From assembly GCA_964512985.1 (NCBI GenBank), contig CAZELI010000022.1, forward strand, positions 1-39,142: a DNA stretch of 39,142 nt, written 5' to 3'. Position 1 is the first letter of the stretch. Each line of letters starts with the position of its first letter. This document shows positions 1-7,353 of this stretch, in pieces. The position numbers were made by a program, and so were the translations under genes. Source of the stretch: CAYPGT01 sp964512985 (lineage in GTDB: Bacteria > Cyanobacteriota > Vampirovibrionia > LMEP-6097). Below the pieces are notes generated by a model. It had not been told where the DNA came from, ran no database searches, and worked only from the letters and a program-made list of their open reading frames with translations.

Positions 1-93
1 CAAAAAAAGTGGCCGTAAGACATATTGTTTATGAGATTACCGCGTAACTCCTGTAATCATCAATTTCCTAAAACTCATTTTATGTTGTGGTTA

Positions 94-178
94 CGCGCCT
101 TCGGCGCGTTTCGTCCTGCGGACAGCTAATAATTCATCGTATTAAGCCGCGCGCAGCGCAACCGCCGCGCAGCGGCGG
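94..178. repeat. GC-rich hairpin cluster in gene-free window start
   Basis: Positions 1-380 contain no credible gene. Within them are three short perfect stems packed together: CGCGCC-TTC-GGCGCG at 94-108, GTCC-TGC-GGAC at 113-123, and CCGCCGC-GCA-GCGGCGG at 162-178. Their GC content contrasts sharply with the AT-rich surroundings, as in the GC-rich repeat at 15643-15850. They may be intergenic repeat (REP-like) debris or structured RNA. No T-run follows any stem, so they are not called terminators. Confidence 0.45.
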
Positions 179-287
179 AACCCCATCCCCATCCTGGTTC
201 GAAGGATTTTCAATAGAAAATATTATTTAAATGGGTGAGTAGTTACGTTAAATAGAGAAATCTAGGGGAAACCCCTGAAAATATAAC

Positions 288-317
288 TTGACAATACAGA
301 TTTGGGCGGCGTATAAT
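288..317 (+). promoter_or_regulatory. sigma70 promoter for the gene at 381
   Basis: A perfect -35 TTGACA (288-293) and a perfect -10 TATAAT (312-317) are separated by 18 bp, about 60 bp upstream of the ATG at 381. A small AGGGG-AAA-CCCCT stem (264-276) lies just upstream. This is the best consensus promoter noticed in the window and implies strong housekeeping-sigma transcription of the first gene. Confidence 0.75.
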
Positions 318-380
318 TATTGTCATGACATATATTGTCTATGTGTAATTTTTGGTTGAACAAACCAAACTGGGCCAAAG

Positions 381-1418
381 ATGACTAGTAGTGTAACAAA
401 TACAACACCAATAAATAAACCTAATCTACCAAGCGCTGCTCATCCAGGGTCGGGACAAAATGTTGTTGAAAAAAATAATCCTAATAAAAGAGGTGTGGGA
501 GAGACACTTGCGAATGTAGGAGGTAAAGCTGTAGAGATGGGAAAAAGTGTGGCACAAAATGTTGCTGAAAGTGGAACTAATTTTGCAATTGAGAAAGGTA
601 AGGAAGGATTACAGAATTGGTTGAGAATGCAGCTTGGACATACACTTGAAAGTATTTGTAATTTACCTTTTGTGGGCACAATGATTGCCCAATTAATTGC
701 CCAAACTATTTTTCCGATTTACAAAGATCTGAATCCCAATACTAAATTAGATATCCATGCTTTTCAACATATGATGAAACACGGGCAGGTTAGTGAATTA
801 GGAGAAGATATTTTCCCGGTTTTCACTAATTATTTGGCACAACAGTTATCAGAAGAAGAGCAACAGAAATTACAGCAAGGAAGTAATATGCTGATGATCA
901 AAGCCTTTAGTAAAGCTTTATACTCACAAGCTACAGAGGGAATTAATACCGCAAGGCAGCCAGGTGGTCCTAGAAAGATTGGTAATGCAATAGCCAACTG
1001 GATTCCGTTTGTTAAAAACCTACCTGATAGTATTAAACCTTGGGTTGGTGGAGCGATTGGAGTATTTGCTGCTTATAAATTAGCAAGGTTTGCTTTATAT
1101 CTGGCGAAGAAAGCATTATGGATTGCAGGTGGTATTTTTGGAATAAAATTCCTAGCTGATAAGTTTGGTGGCGGTGCAGGAATGCCTCCAGGATTGCCTT
1201 CTATGCCAGCAATGTCAAGTCATGGTCATACTGGTGGTCATGGTGAAGAAGCTGCTCCTGCTGGCGGTGGCATGATGGATAAAATAATGAAAGGTGTAAG
1301 CAAGGCTGCTGAAATCGCTGCTCAAGCACAAGGTGGCGCTGGCGGACATGGAGCCCCTGGCGGTGGATTTGGACAAGCGTTAGCAGCTTTATCAGGTGCT
1401 GGTGGCGGTGGACATTAA
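381..1418 (+). CDS. orphan Gly/His-rich membrane-associated protein
   Basis: I do not recognise this 345-residue protein. The N-terminus (about 1-40) is Thr/Asn/Pro-rich and looks disordered. Residues 40-200 look largely helical and amphipathic. A Gly/Ala-rich hydrophobic stretch at about 222-258 could span the membrane once or twice as a helical hairpin. From about 263 the tail is Gly/Met/Pro-rich, with His-containing repeats such as GHTGGHG near 282-288 and a poly-Gly end. There is no N-terminal signal peptide. A consensus promoter precedes it, so it is probably well expressed. The Gly/His tail could bind metal or be a flexible export tail, which is inference. The next gene follows 25 bp later on the same strand. 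Confidence 0.75.
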   Translation: MTSSVTNTTPINKPNLPSAAHPGSGQNVVEKNNPNKRGVGETLANVGGKAVEMGKSVAQNVAESGTNFAIEKGKEGLQNWLRMQLGHTLESICNLPFVGTMIAQLIAQTIFPIYKDLNPNTKLDIHAFQHMMKHGQVSELGEDIFPVFTNYLAQQLSEEEQQKLQQGSNMLMIKAFSKALYSQATEGINTARQPGGPRKIGNAIANWIPFVKNLPDSIKPWVGGAIGVFAAYKLARFALYLAKKALWIAGGIFGIKFLADKFGGGAGMPPGLPSMPAMSSHGHTGGHGEEAAPAGGGMMDKIMKGVSKAAEIAAQAQGGAGGHGAPGGGFGQALAALSGAGGGGH

Positions 1419-1443
1419 ACTTGCTCTAATATAAAATCTAATT

Positions 1444-1929
1444 ATGTTAGATATTCGAGAAGCGAAACCAGAACAGTTTGACGAAATCTGGCATATTTTT
1501 CAAGATGTTGTAAAGGATGCTGATAGTTATCCTTACCCACCAGATATAGATAAAGAGACAGCTTGTAATTTATGGTTTGCTCCTGGAGCAAAAATTTACA
1601 TCGCATACTTAGATGGTGTTGCAGTGGCTACTCGATATATAGTCCCTAATAAGATTGGTCTTGGTTCTCATATTGCTAATACTGGAGTAATGATTGATCG
1701 AAGCTATCGCGGTAAGGGTCTTGGTAAGCAAATGATGGAATTTGCTATTAAACAAGCTAAAGCATTAGGTTACAGAGCATTACAATTAAATCTAGTCGTT
1801 GCTACTAATGAAGCTTCAATTAAGATCTGTAAACAATATGGTTTTAAAATTATTGGAACTCTCCCTGGCGCCTTTCATTACAAACAAAGAGAGTATGTCG
1901 ATGCTTATGTGATGTTTAGGGAATTATAA
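1444..1929 (+). CDS. GNAT-family N-acetyltransferase
   Basis: This 161-residue protein has the GNAT fold signature. The acetyl-CoA pyrophosphate-binding motif A is RGKGLGKQM at about 89-97, following strand beta-4 (GVMID). Motif B is at about 115-135, with the NEASIKICKQYGF pattern typical of the family (helix, then the YGF turn). Family knowledge says it transfers acetyl from acetyl-CoA to an amine. The substrate cannot be read from the sequence. The length is normal for a single-domain GNAT. It lies between the orphan gene at 381 and a toxin-antitoxin pair; a GNAT beside such a pair can itself be a toxin, but no DUF1778/RHH antitoxin accompanies it, so an ordinary acetyltransferase is more likely. 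Confidence 0.88.
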   Translation: MLDIREAKPEQFDEIWHIFQDVVKDADSYPYPPDIDKETACNLWFAPGAKIYIAYLDGVAVATRYIVPNKIGLGSHIANTGVMIDRSYRGKGLGKQMMEFAIKQAKALGYRALQLNLVVATNEASIKICKQYGFKIIGTLPGAFHYKQREYVDAYVMFREL

Positions 1930-1945
1930 ATGGTATAATAACTGT

Positions 1946-2152
1946 ATGAGCCTTGACGAGAAAATAACAATTATTCGTAATGAAAAAGGTCAGGAACTGG
2001 TTCAGATGAACATGGATGTTTTTCAAGCGATTCAATCGTATATTGAAGATCAAGGTTTATTAGAGCAAATGCTTCAAAATAAGGATAAGGAAGAGTACCT
2101 GGAACTCGACCAAGCTTTAGAATATTATCAGCAGCTTCCGGAGGCTGAATGA
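1946..2152 (+). CDS. antitoxin of a RelE/ParE-type pair
   Basis: This is a 68-residue acidic protein. It begins with a short beta-like segment (KITIIRNEKGQELVQM), continues with a helix, and ends in a Glu/Gln-rich tail, the layout of small DNA-binding antitoxins whose C-terminus wraps the toxin. It lies 16 bp after the GNAT gene and its TGA stop is 3 bp before the TTG start of the toxin, so the two are almost certainly co-translated. The sequence alone does not distinguish Phd-, RelB- or ParD-type. The call rests mainly on size, charge and position in front of the RelE-like gene. Confidence 0.7.
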   Translation: MSLDEKITIIRNEKGQELVQMNMDVFQAIQSYIEDQGLLEQMLQNKDKEEYLELDQALEYYQQLPEAE

Positions 2153-2155
2153 AAA

Positions 2156-2422
2156 TTGAAAGTTATTGTTTCTAAGCAATTTTTGAAAGATCTAAAAAAG
2201 CTGCCAAAAAATTTTAGAAGCAGAATAGAGACATTTGTTTTTCAGTCCTTGAAAAATCTAAATTCAATTGAAGAGATTAAAAATTTAAAGAAACTTAGTG
2301 GCAATGATAATGCCTACAGGATCAGATTTGGAGATTATAGATTGGGTTTATTTTTTGAAAACGGTTCATTAATGTTTACTGTTGTAGGTGTAAGGGGTGA
2401 TTTTTACAAGAAATTCCCATGA
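2156..2422 (+). CDS. RelE/ParE-superfamily toxin (TTG start)
   Basis: This 88-residue basic protein shows the RelE/ParE pattern: KQFLKDLKKLP near residues 7-17, a central helix, then the YRIRFGDYRLGLFFENG core strands and a final VGVRGDFYKKFP. The family comprises ribosome-dependent mRNA interferases (RelE) or gyrase poisons (ParE); the sequence does not decide which. The start is TTG at 2156, as no in-frame ATG or GTG fits the N-terminal strand. A weak start after a 3-bp gap from the antitoxin stop would keep toxin below antitoxin. It lies 15 bp upstream of argG on the same strand. Confidence 0.85.
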   Translation: MKVIVSKQFLKDLKKLPKNFRSRIETFVFQSLKNLNSIEEIKNLKKLSGNDNAYRIRFGDYRLGLFFENGSLMFTVVGVRGDFYKKFP

Positions 2423-2437
2423 TAGAATTAGTCGTCG

Positions 2438-3757
2438 ATGTCCATCCTTAAATCATTACCCCAAGGCGAAAAAATCGGCATAGCATTCTCAGGAGGTTTA
2501 GATACTTCTGCTGCTATAGCTTGGATTCGTCATAAGGGTGGGATACCTTATGCTTATACTGCTAATCTGGGGCAGCCTGATGAAACTGATTATGATTCTA
2601 TCCCTAAGAAGGCTTTAGAATACGGTGCAGAAGCGGCACGTTTAGTGGATTGTAGAACAGCATTGGTGAAAGAAGGCTTAGTAGCGCTTAGTTGTGGTGC
2701 GTTTCATATTTCTACAGCAGGTAAGTTTTATTTCAATACTACGCCACTAGGTAGAGCTGTTACTGGGACTATCTTAGTGACTGAGATGCAGAAGGATGGA
2801 GTGGATATTTGGGGTGATGGTTCTACTTATAAAGGAAATGATATAGAACGCTTTTACCGTTATGGTTTGATGGTCAATTCTAAGCTGCGTATTTATAAAC
2901 CTTGGTTAGATTCTACATTTATCGATGAGCTTGGTGGACGTAAAGAAATGAGCGAGTGGCTTAATAGTCATGGCTTCTCATATAAGATGAAACTAGAGAA
3001 GGCTTATTCTACTGATTCTAATATTTTAGGTGCGACACATGAAGCTAAGGATCTAGAGCAGCTCAATACTGGAATCAATATTGTAGAACCTATTATGGGT
3101 GTGAAGTTCTGGGATAATGCAGTGAAAATTAATGCAGAGCAGGTGAAGATTGGATTTAAGCAAGGTCTGCCGACTTCTATTAATGGTCGTGACTATACTG
3201 ATCCTGTAGCTTTAATTACAGAATTGAATACTATTGGTGGTCGTCATGGTGTGGGTATGTCTGATCAAATAGAGAATCGTATTATTGAAGCTAAGAGTCG
3301 TGGTATCTATGAAGCTCCAGGATTAGCTTTGCTCTTCATAGCTTATGAGAGACTTATCTCTGCGATTCATAACGAAGGTACTATTGATAACTATAGAACT
3401 CTAGGACGTAAGCTTGGAAGATTACTATATGAAGGTAAGTGGTTCGATCCACAAGCATTAATGCTAAGAGAAAGCTTACAGAGATGGATAGCCAAGGCTA
3501 TTACAGGTGAGGTGACTATAGAGCTACGTCGAGGTGATGATTATTCGATACTAAATACTACTGGTGATAATTTTACTTATCATCCTGAGCGTCTTACTAT
3601 GGAGAAGGGCGCTGGTGAGTTTACCCAAGAAGATCGTATTGGTCAACTCAATATGCGCAAGCCAGATATCACCGATTCTAAAGAGAAACTTAGGGTCTAT
3701 GCTGAGGCTGGGGTGCTGAAGATTGAAGCACTTTCTGATTTAAAACTGTTAGAATAA
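2438..3757 (+). CDS. argG: argininosuccinate synthase
   Basis: This enzyme condenses citrulline and aspartate with ATP to argininosuccinate, the penultimate step of arginine synthesis, in the cytoplasm. The 439 residues are full length and follow the longer Escherichia coli-type ArgG. The ATP-pyrophosphatase P-loop SGGLDTS is at 18-24, and conserved family blocks include TANLGQPDETDYD, TPLGRAV, WGDGSTYKGNDIERF and GGRHGVGMSDQIENR. The E. coli-type subclass, rather than the shorter form of most bacteria, suggests acquisition by transfer (inference). No other arg gene is nearby. It sits between two toxin-antitoxin modules on the same strand, which is unusual for a biosynthetic gene. The start is ATG at 2438; no strong ribosome-binding site is visible. 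Confidence 0.97.
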   Translation: MSILKSLPQGEKIGIAFSGGLDTSAAIAWIRHKGGIPYAYTANLGQPDETDYDSIPKKALEYGAEAARLVDCRTALVKEGLVALSCGAFHISTAGKFYFNTTPLGRAVTGTILVTEMQKDGVDIWGDGSTYKGNDIERFYRYGLMVNSKLRIYKPWLDSTFIDELGGRKEMSEWLNSHGFSYKMKLEKAYSTDSNILGATHEAKDLEQLNTGINIVEPIMGVKFWDNAVKINAEQVKIGFKQGLPTSINGRDYTDPVALITELNTIGGRHGVGMSDQIENRIIEAKSRGIYEAPGLALLFIAYERLISAIHNEGTIDNYRTLGRKLGRLLYEGKWFDPQALMLRESLQRWIAKAITGEVTIELRRGDDYSILNTTGDNFTYHPERLTMEKGAGEFTQEDRIGQLNMRKPDITDSKEKLRVYAEAGVLKIEALSDLKLLE

Positions 3758-3763
3758 TATATA

Positions 3764-4036
3764 GTGAAAAAGGCATCTGAAAACTGGTTGAAGATTGCTG
3801 AAGCGGATTTGAGAGCGGCTAAGGTTTTGCTTAAAGCTGAACAATCCTTAAATGTAATCTTTCATTTACATGCAGCAGTAGAGAAGATTTTAAAAGGTAT
3901 CGCGGAAGAGAAAGGACATAATCCTCCCAAAATTCATGCTCTTAAAAAACTTGCGGTTGATGTTTGTCAAATAACATTAGAGAAAAAAGCTGATGAGCTT
4001 ATAAAAAGTTTAGATAAAGCTTTCATTGACTCTTGA
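3764..4036 (+). CDS. HEPN-domain toxin, truncated by an in-frame TGA
   Basis: This is a GTG-started 90-residue product with the PF05168-type HEPN pattern: NWLKIAEADLRAAKVLL near the start, then HAAVEKILKGIAEEKG and HALKKL. HEPN proteins are RNases or scaffolds, here paired with the MNT nucleotidyltransferase that follows. A typical family member has about 125-130 residues. The reading frame stops at TGA 4034-4036 but continues open and family-like (YPEDIEMFEEEYDAERC and so on) to TAA at 4151-4153, giving 129 residues if read through and overlapping the start of the MNT gene. The TGA stands where many homologues have the Arg of an RYP motif, so a CGA-to-TGA change is likely. TGA is a normal stop elsewhere in the window. 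Either the toxin is disabled or the base is an assembly error. Confidence 0.8.
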   Translation: MKKASENWLKIAEADLRAAKVLLKAEQSLNVIFHLHAAVEKILKGIAEEKGHNPPKIHALKKLAVDVCQITLEKKADELIKSLDKAFIDS

Positions 4037-4122
4037 TATCCAGAGGATATTGAAATGTTTGAAGAAGAGTATGATGCAGAACGTTGTCAAAAATTATTTA
4101 GTGAAGTGGAGGTAATGTTTAA

Positions 4123-4467
4123 ATGGCTAAAAAGTTTACTGATGAAGAATTAAACAGCATACTTAATGATTATATTTCAAGGTTAAAAAGCAAAATTAAG
4201 CTTGATAAGGCTGTTTTGTTTGGTTCTTATGCAAAAGGAACTGCGCATGAATGGAGTGATATCGATTTATTGGTAGTTTCTAATGAACTTTCTGAAAGAA
4301 AACCAAAAGCAGCTAATGGTTTTTTCCTTGATAAGCTTGTTGGATTGGATAAGGTTCATATTGACTTAGAAGTATTAGGAATTCATCCTAATACTTTAAA
4401 TAATGAAGTCACCAAGTCATTCTTTGATGAAGTCTTAGCTACTGGTCGTGAAATACCTATAAATTAA
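4123..4467 (+). CDS. MNT-type minimal nucleotidyltransferase (antitoxin of HEPN/MNT pair)
   Basis: This 114-residue protein has the DNA polymerase-beta-like nucleotidyltransferase signature GSYAKGTAHEWSDIDLLV at about 30-47. It contains the GS motif and the two Asp of the SDIDL metal site, so catalysis is probably intact. A third acidic residue is supplied near HIDLEVL at about 80-86. In characterised HEPN/MNT modules the MNT enzyme AMPylates the HEPN toxin and neutralises it. The ATG at 4123 overlaps the 3' end of the read-through HEPN frame, so the two were originally translationally coupled. Retention of an intact antitoxin beside a broken toxin is the expected order of decay. Confidence 0.88.
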   Translation: MAKKFTDEELNSILNDYISRLKSKIKLDKAVLFGSYAKGTAHEWSDIDLLVVSNELSERKPKAANGFFLDKLVGLDKVHIDLEVLGIHPNTLNNEVTKSFFDEVLATGREIPIN

Positions 4468-4516
4468 TCAAATATTACGAACTTCAGTGGTTTTCGTATG
4501 ATAGATTTAATCTGAT

Positions 4517-4581
4517 GCGCCTTTAGTTCAGTTGCCGGAGTAGCGTTAGCTACGACAAAACGAAAAAAAGACGTTGGTCTC
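4517..4581 (+). pseudogene. disrupted 5' half of tRNA-Trp
   Basis: Bases 4517-4534 are identical to the first 18 bases of the intact tRNA-Trp (4591-4608). After about 36 unrelated bases, including the small stem GTAGC-GTTA-GCTAC, ACGTTGGTCTC at 4571-4581 again matches the anticodon arm of tRNA-Trp (4614-4624). Nothing corresponding to the T arm follows; the intact gene starts 9 bases later. This is a tandem partial duplication of the tRNA with an insertion in the D loop, the sort of scar left by an integration or excision event. Confidence 0.7.
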
Positions 4582-4590
4582 TCATTTCGT

Positions 4591-4666
4591 GCGCCTTTAG
4601 TTCAGTTGGTAGAACGTTGGTCTCCAACACCAAATGTCGTGGGTTCAAGTCCTACAGGGCGCGCCA
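4591..4666 (+). tRNA. trnW: tRNA-Trp (anticodon CCA)
   Basis: A full cloverleaf can be folded over 76 bases. The acceptor stem GCGCCTT pairs with AGGGCGC (one T-G wobble). The D arm is GTTC/GAAC. The anticodon stem TTGGT/ACCAA carries loop CTCCAAC, so the anticodon is CCA. The T arm is GTGGG/CCTAC around TTCAAGT. The discriminator is G and the 3' CCA is encoded. The last six bases (GCGCCA) are also the first bases of the recombinase-end repeat, and the recombinase stop codon on the opposite strand lies inside this tRNA. The 3' end of the tRNA is therefore the probable integration target. Confidence 0.95.
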
Positions 4667-6337
4667 TTCGCTAACACACTCACACACAGCCCCTGAGCCC
4701 AGGCTCGGCTCGCTGCGCTCGCCTCGCCTGCCACTCGCCCTAACGGGCTCGTGGACAGCGGTGTGGTGGGCAGGCATCAGCCTGCGGCTTCTGCTCTGCC
4801 CACCTACACCGCTCTGTAGCTGGGTTTGACTATAATTATTGAAATGAATTTCTTTAGGGCTGCCGCACCTTCCAGTCAGCATAATAGCTTCACGAAAAAA
4901 ACTAAAGGGTTTAAAAAAGGTCAAGCTAAGATTCTGGTCGTGTAAAATAGAGTTCAAACCTGTTTTCCTGAGAATCTTGAACATTCCAGTAAAATCCTTC
5001 TCTAAAATTCTATGATGTGCTTCATTACTGGTTTCTAGAGAAGTACTGAGGAGTTCAAACCATGAACTGCCTTCTTGGGCTATTTTATTAATTTGCCCCT
5101 CCAGGTGGCTATTTAAGTTCACTATTTCATTTTTCTTGGATTTGTACTCGTCTAGGCTTATTTCTCCGTCAATTTTGAGGTCAAGGAGCCTTTCTAATCG
5201 CTTTTTATTGCTTTCCAGTGTTTTTTGGCAGTTTTGGACCTGCTCTTGGGTGCTTTCAAGTTCTTGATCTCTCCATTCTCTAATTTGAGTCTGACACCAT
5301 TTGTGCCAGTCGTCATTGATAGCTATTTCTGAGGATAGTTTTTCTATTTGTAATGCTAGATCTTTTTCGTTTATTGCTTTTTGCTGACAATTACAAACTT
5401 TAGATTTTTTAGAGCATCTGTAGTATCTATATTCTTTACCTGATTTCTTAATATGAAATTCACTGGTAATGCTATAGCCACATTCACCGCATTTGCCAAG
5501 CTCGGTAAATAAAAAATTCTTGTCGTGCTTTTTAGTCTCTGGATCTTTAACTTTCCATCTTATATTTGCTAAACGCTTTTGGATTTGATCAAAAACATCT
5601 TTGGTTATCATGGCAGGATGTGAGCCAGGATGTAGTTCTCCATTGAGTTTGAAGATGCCGTAATAGAATGGATTACTTAGTAATCTTTCTACAGAGCTAT
5701 AACCTATTGAAAGTCCCTTCTTCGTTTTAATTCCAGCGTTAAAAAGTTCCTTGTTCATTTGTGGCAGCGTTATATCGCCAGCTGCATATTTCATTAGAAG
5801 TGCTTTAATAGTATCGAAAGTTTCTGGACAAGCTTCGATAGTGTGAGTTTTTAGATTATTGACGTAGCCTCTTGGTGCAGGTCCAGGAAACTCGCCTCGA
5901 CGTAATTTTTCTCTAATCCCACGCTTCACATTTTGTGATAGATTGTCGACATAGAGCTTGCTGAAACCAAATGCTAGTGAGAGATTAAACTTACCATGCG
6001 GGCTGAGATCGAATAAATAAGTAGGGAATTTTAGATCTTTTATTACACCTTGATCTATCAGATATATAATCTTCCCACCATCAACACTATTGCGACTTAG
6101 TCTATCTGGTTGCCAGGCGATGATTCCATCTGCTTGACTTTGTTCTAGCTCTGTGAGCATTTGATTGAAAATAGGACGACCTGGTTCTTTTGCTGTTTTA
6201 GATTCCGTGAACTCTTGAATTACTTCTAAGTTTTCTTTAGCAGCAAATTCTCTAAGTTCTTGAAGTTGCGATTCGATAGATAGTACTTGTCTATCTTCTG
6301 AGTCGGATGACTTACGAGCGTATATGAAGTATTTCAT
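4652..6337 (-). CDS. large serine recombinase (site-specific integrase)
   Basis: The protein has 561 residues. The N-terminal resolvase domain (1 to about 140) begins YFIYARKSS; the catalytic nucleophile is Ser10 or Ser11, with ESQLQELREFA and AWQPDRLSRNSVDGG as further active-site blocks. A recombinase domain follows (about 160-265), then a zinc ribbon (CGECGYS ... CSKKSKVCNC, about 285-325), then a coiled coil (about 340-430), the order seen in large serine integrases. Such enzymes integrate and excise phages or mobile islands. The last 70 or so residues (from about SPKEIHF) are Arg/Gly/Ser-rich and encoded by the 4661-4870 repeat. The stop lies inside tRNA-Trp, so the natural C-terminus may end near FFREAIMLTG. 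It is transcribed toward the tRNA. Confidence 0.92.
   Translation of the reverse strand: MKYFIYARKSSDSEDRQVLSIESQLQELREFAAKENLEVIQEFTESKTAKEPGRPIFNQMLTELEQSQADGIIAWQPDRLSRNSVDGGKIIYLIDQGVIKDLKFPTYLFDLSPHGKFNLSLAFGFSKLYVDNLSQNVKRGIREKLRRGEFPGPAPRGYVNNLKTHTIEACPETFDTIKALLMKYAAGDITLPQMNKELFNAGIKTKKGLSIGYSSVERLLSNPFYYGIFKLNGELHPGSHPAMITKDVFDQIQKRLANIRWKVKDPETKKHDKNFLFTELGKCGECGYSITSEFHIKKSGKEYRYYRCSKKSKVCNCQQKAINEKDLALQIEKLSSEIAINDDWHKWCQTQIREWRDQELESTQEQVQNCQKTLESNKKRLERLLDLKIDGEISLDEYKSKKNEIVNLNSHLEGQINKIAQEGSSWFELLSTSLETSNEAHHRILEKDFTGMFKILRKTGLNSILHDQNLSLTFFKPFSFFREAIMLTGRCGSPKEIHFNNYSQTQLQSGVGGQSRSRRLMPAHHTAVHEPVRASGRRGERSEPSLGSGAVCECVSEWRAL
4661..4880. repeat. left end repeat of the island (inverted copy at the right end)
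   Basis: The first 77 bases (4661-4737) are identical, in reverse complement, to 15574-15650. Homology continues inward with gaps: the CGCTCTGTAG.TGGGTTT, AGGGCTG..GCACCTT.CAGTCAGC and GAAAAAACTAAAGGG blocks are shared with the right copy. The left copy has an extra hairpin (GGTGGGCAG ... CTGCCCACC, about 4765-4802) that the right copy lacks. The repeat begins within the 3' end of tRNA-Trp and includes the 3' part of the recombinase reading frame. Confidence 0.9.
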
Positions 6338-6438
6338 AGCTATAATTCTAATAAATTATGGAGAAAAAGGCCATGCTTATGTGTCATTTTAAGCAAATGA
6401 ACTGTATATATCCTAAAGAAAGATGTTGTTAAAAAAAA

Positions 6439-7173
6439 TTAAGAAACTAAAGCTGGAACAATCTGAGTATTGCTATTAGTCGTTGATTTAAGTGGTTGAA
6501 CATTTGGTATTTCTGCAATAGTTTGATCCATACCCCTCTCTAAGGCTACAAGAGCTTTACGAAGGAATGATGAAAAAGTACTAGTACCTGCAATATGCTT
6601 ACCAACAAGTTCTTTGAGTATACTTTCAAAAAATAATGGATTGTCTTGAATAACTGATAGCCCTATAGAACTAAAGTCTGGCTTCTTGCCAGAAAGAACC
6701 TTAGCAAAAAAACTGATTACAGGTTTAACTGTTTTATGAAGATCTATCTTACCAAGATTTGAAAGAATTGCACTTGTTAAATCAGATCGACTAACATACA
6801 CTTCGCCTGTAACCTTGTTAGTAATTGGTCCAGCTTGGTTACTAGGACTGGTACCATAATCTAAGTTCATCACCAATGCTTCTTCTTCCTTGGTTAAACC
6901 TAATTGCTGAGCAATTTCACTATTTGTAGTTTTTCCATTTACAGCTTTACTAAAAACTTTTTCTAAAGTGTCTTCAATTGGTGTCGGCTGACTAAAAAGA
7001 ATCATAATTTTTTGATTCAATCTTGTGAGGTCTAGTGGTTGAGCTTGTGAAGGTAAATGTAATCCTGGTGCAGCTATATTAAGAGTAATTTCAGGTTGTA
7101 GTAGTTGTGGCCCAGTACTAACTAATGTAGGGCTTTGTAGTGTGGTAGTGCCAGGTGCTGCTATCTGTAACAT
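6439..7173 (-). CDS. orphan island protein with AAPG-rich N-terminus
   Basis: I do not recognise this 244-residue protein. Residues 1-55 are low-complexity and rich in Ala, Pro, Gly, Thr and Leu, with the phrase IAAPG occurring twice (about 4-8 and 33-37). From about 55 the protein is predicted mainly helical; EIAQQLGLTKEEEALVMNL near 87-105 looks like a helix-turn-helix-sized segment but lacks other DNA-binding evidence. No signal peptide, membrane helix or catalytic motif is visible. It is divergent from the protease gene at 7354 and convergent with nothing, lying 101 bp upstream of the recombinase on the same strand. Expression as part of the island is likely; function is unknown. Confidence 0.65.
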   Translation of the reverse strand: MLQIAAPGTTTLQSPTLVSTGPQLLQPEITLNIAAPGLHLPSQAQPLDLTRLNQKIMILFSQPTPIEDTLEKVFSKAVNGKTTNSEIAQQLGLTKEEEALVMNLDYGTSPSNQAGPITNKVTGEVYVSRSDLTSAILSNLGKIDLHKTVKPVISFFAKVLSGKKPDFSSIGLSVIQDNPLFFESILKELVGKHIAGTSTFSSFLRKALVALERGMDQTIAEIPNVQPLKSTTNSNTQIVPALVS

Positions 7174-7283
7174 ACTTAAAGTATATTAGCATATTTCTAC
7201 AATTTAAGTATTTACTATTTGAATTGCTAACTTTAAGCCTGTTTCTGCTGTAAAATCCTTATACAAGACTCGCATAAAAAGTA

Positions 7284-7313
7284 TTGACGTTTAACTTTAA
7301 ATAATGCTATTAT
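7284..7313 (+). promoter_or_regulatory. promoter and strong RBS for the protease-methyltransferase operon
   Basis: A -35 TTGACG (7284-7289) and -10 TATTAT (7308-7313) are 18 bp apart. An excellent Shine-Dalgarno AAGGAG (7342-7347) follows, 6 bases before ATG 7354. This fixes the start of the protease gene and implies that the island carries its own standard promoter. Confidence 0.65.
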
Positions 7314-7353
7314 CCTATATCATATTTACTAGATTAAAACAAAGGAGTTTTAT

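Noticed and set aside
3764..4153. TGA recoding as a sense codon (as in some candidate phyla)
   Set aside because: TGA ends other clear genes here, such as the antitoxin at 2152 and the toxin at 2422, so one TGA in a toxin gene is better explained by mutation or error.
4617..4829. Short plus-strand reading frame across tRNA-Trp and the end repeat
   Set aside because: It overlaps the tRNA and is antisense to the recombinase tail; its composition is that of translated GC-rich repeat.
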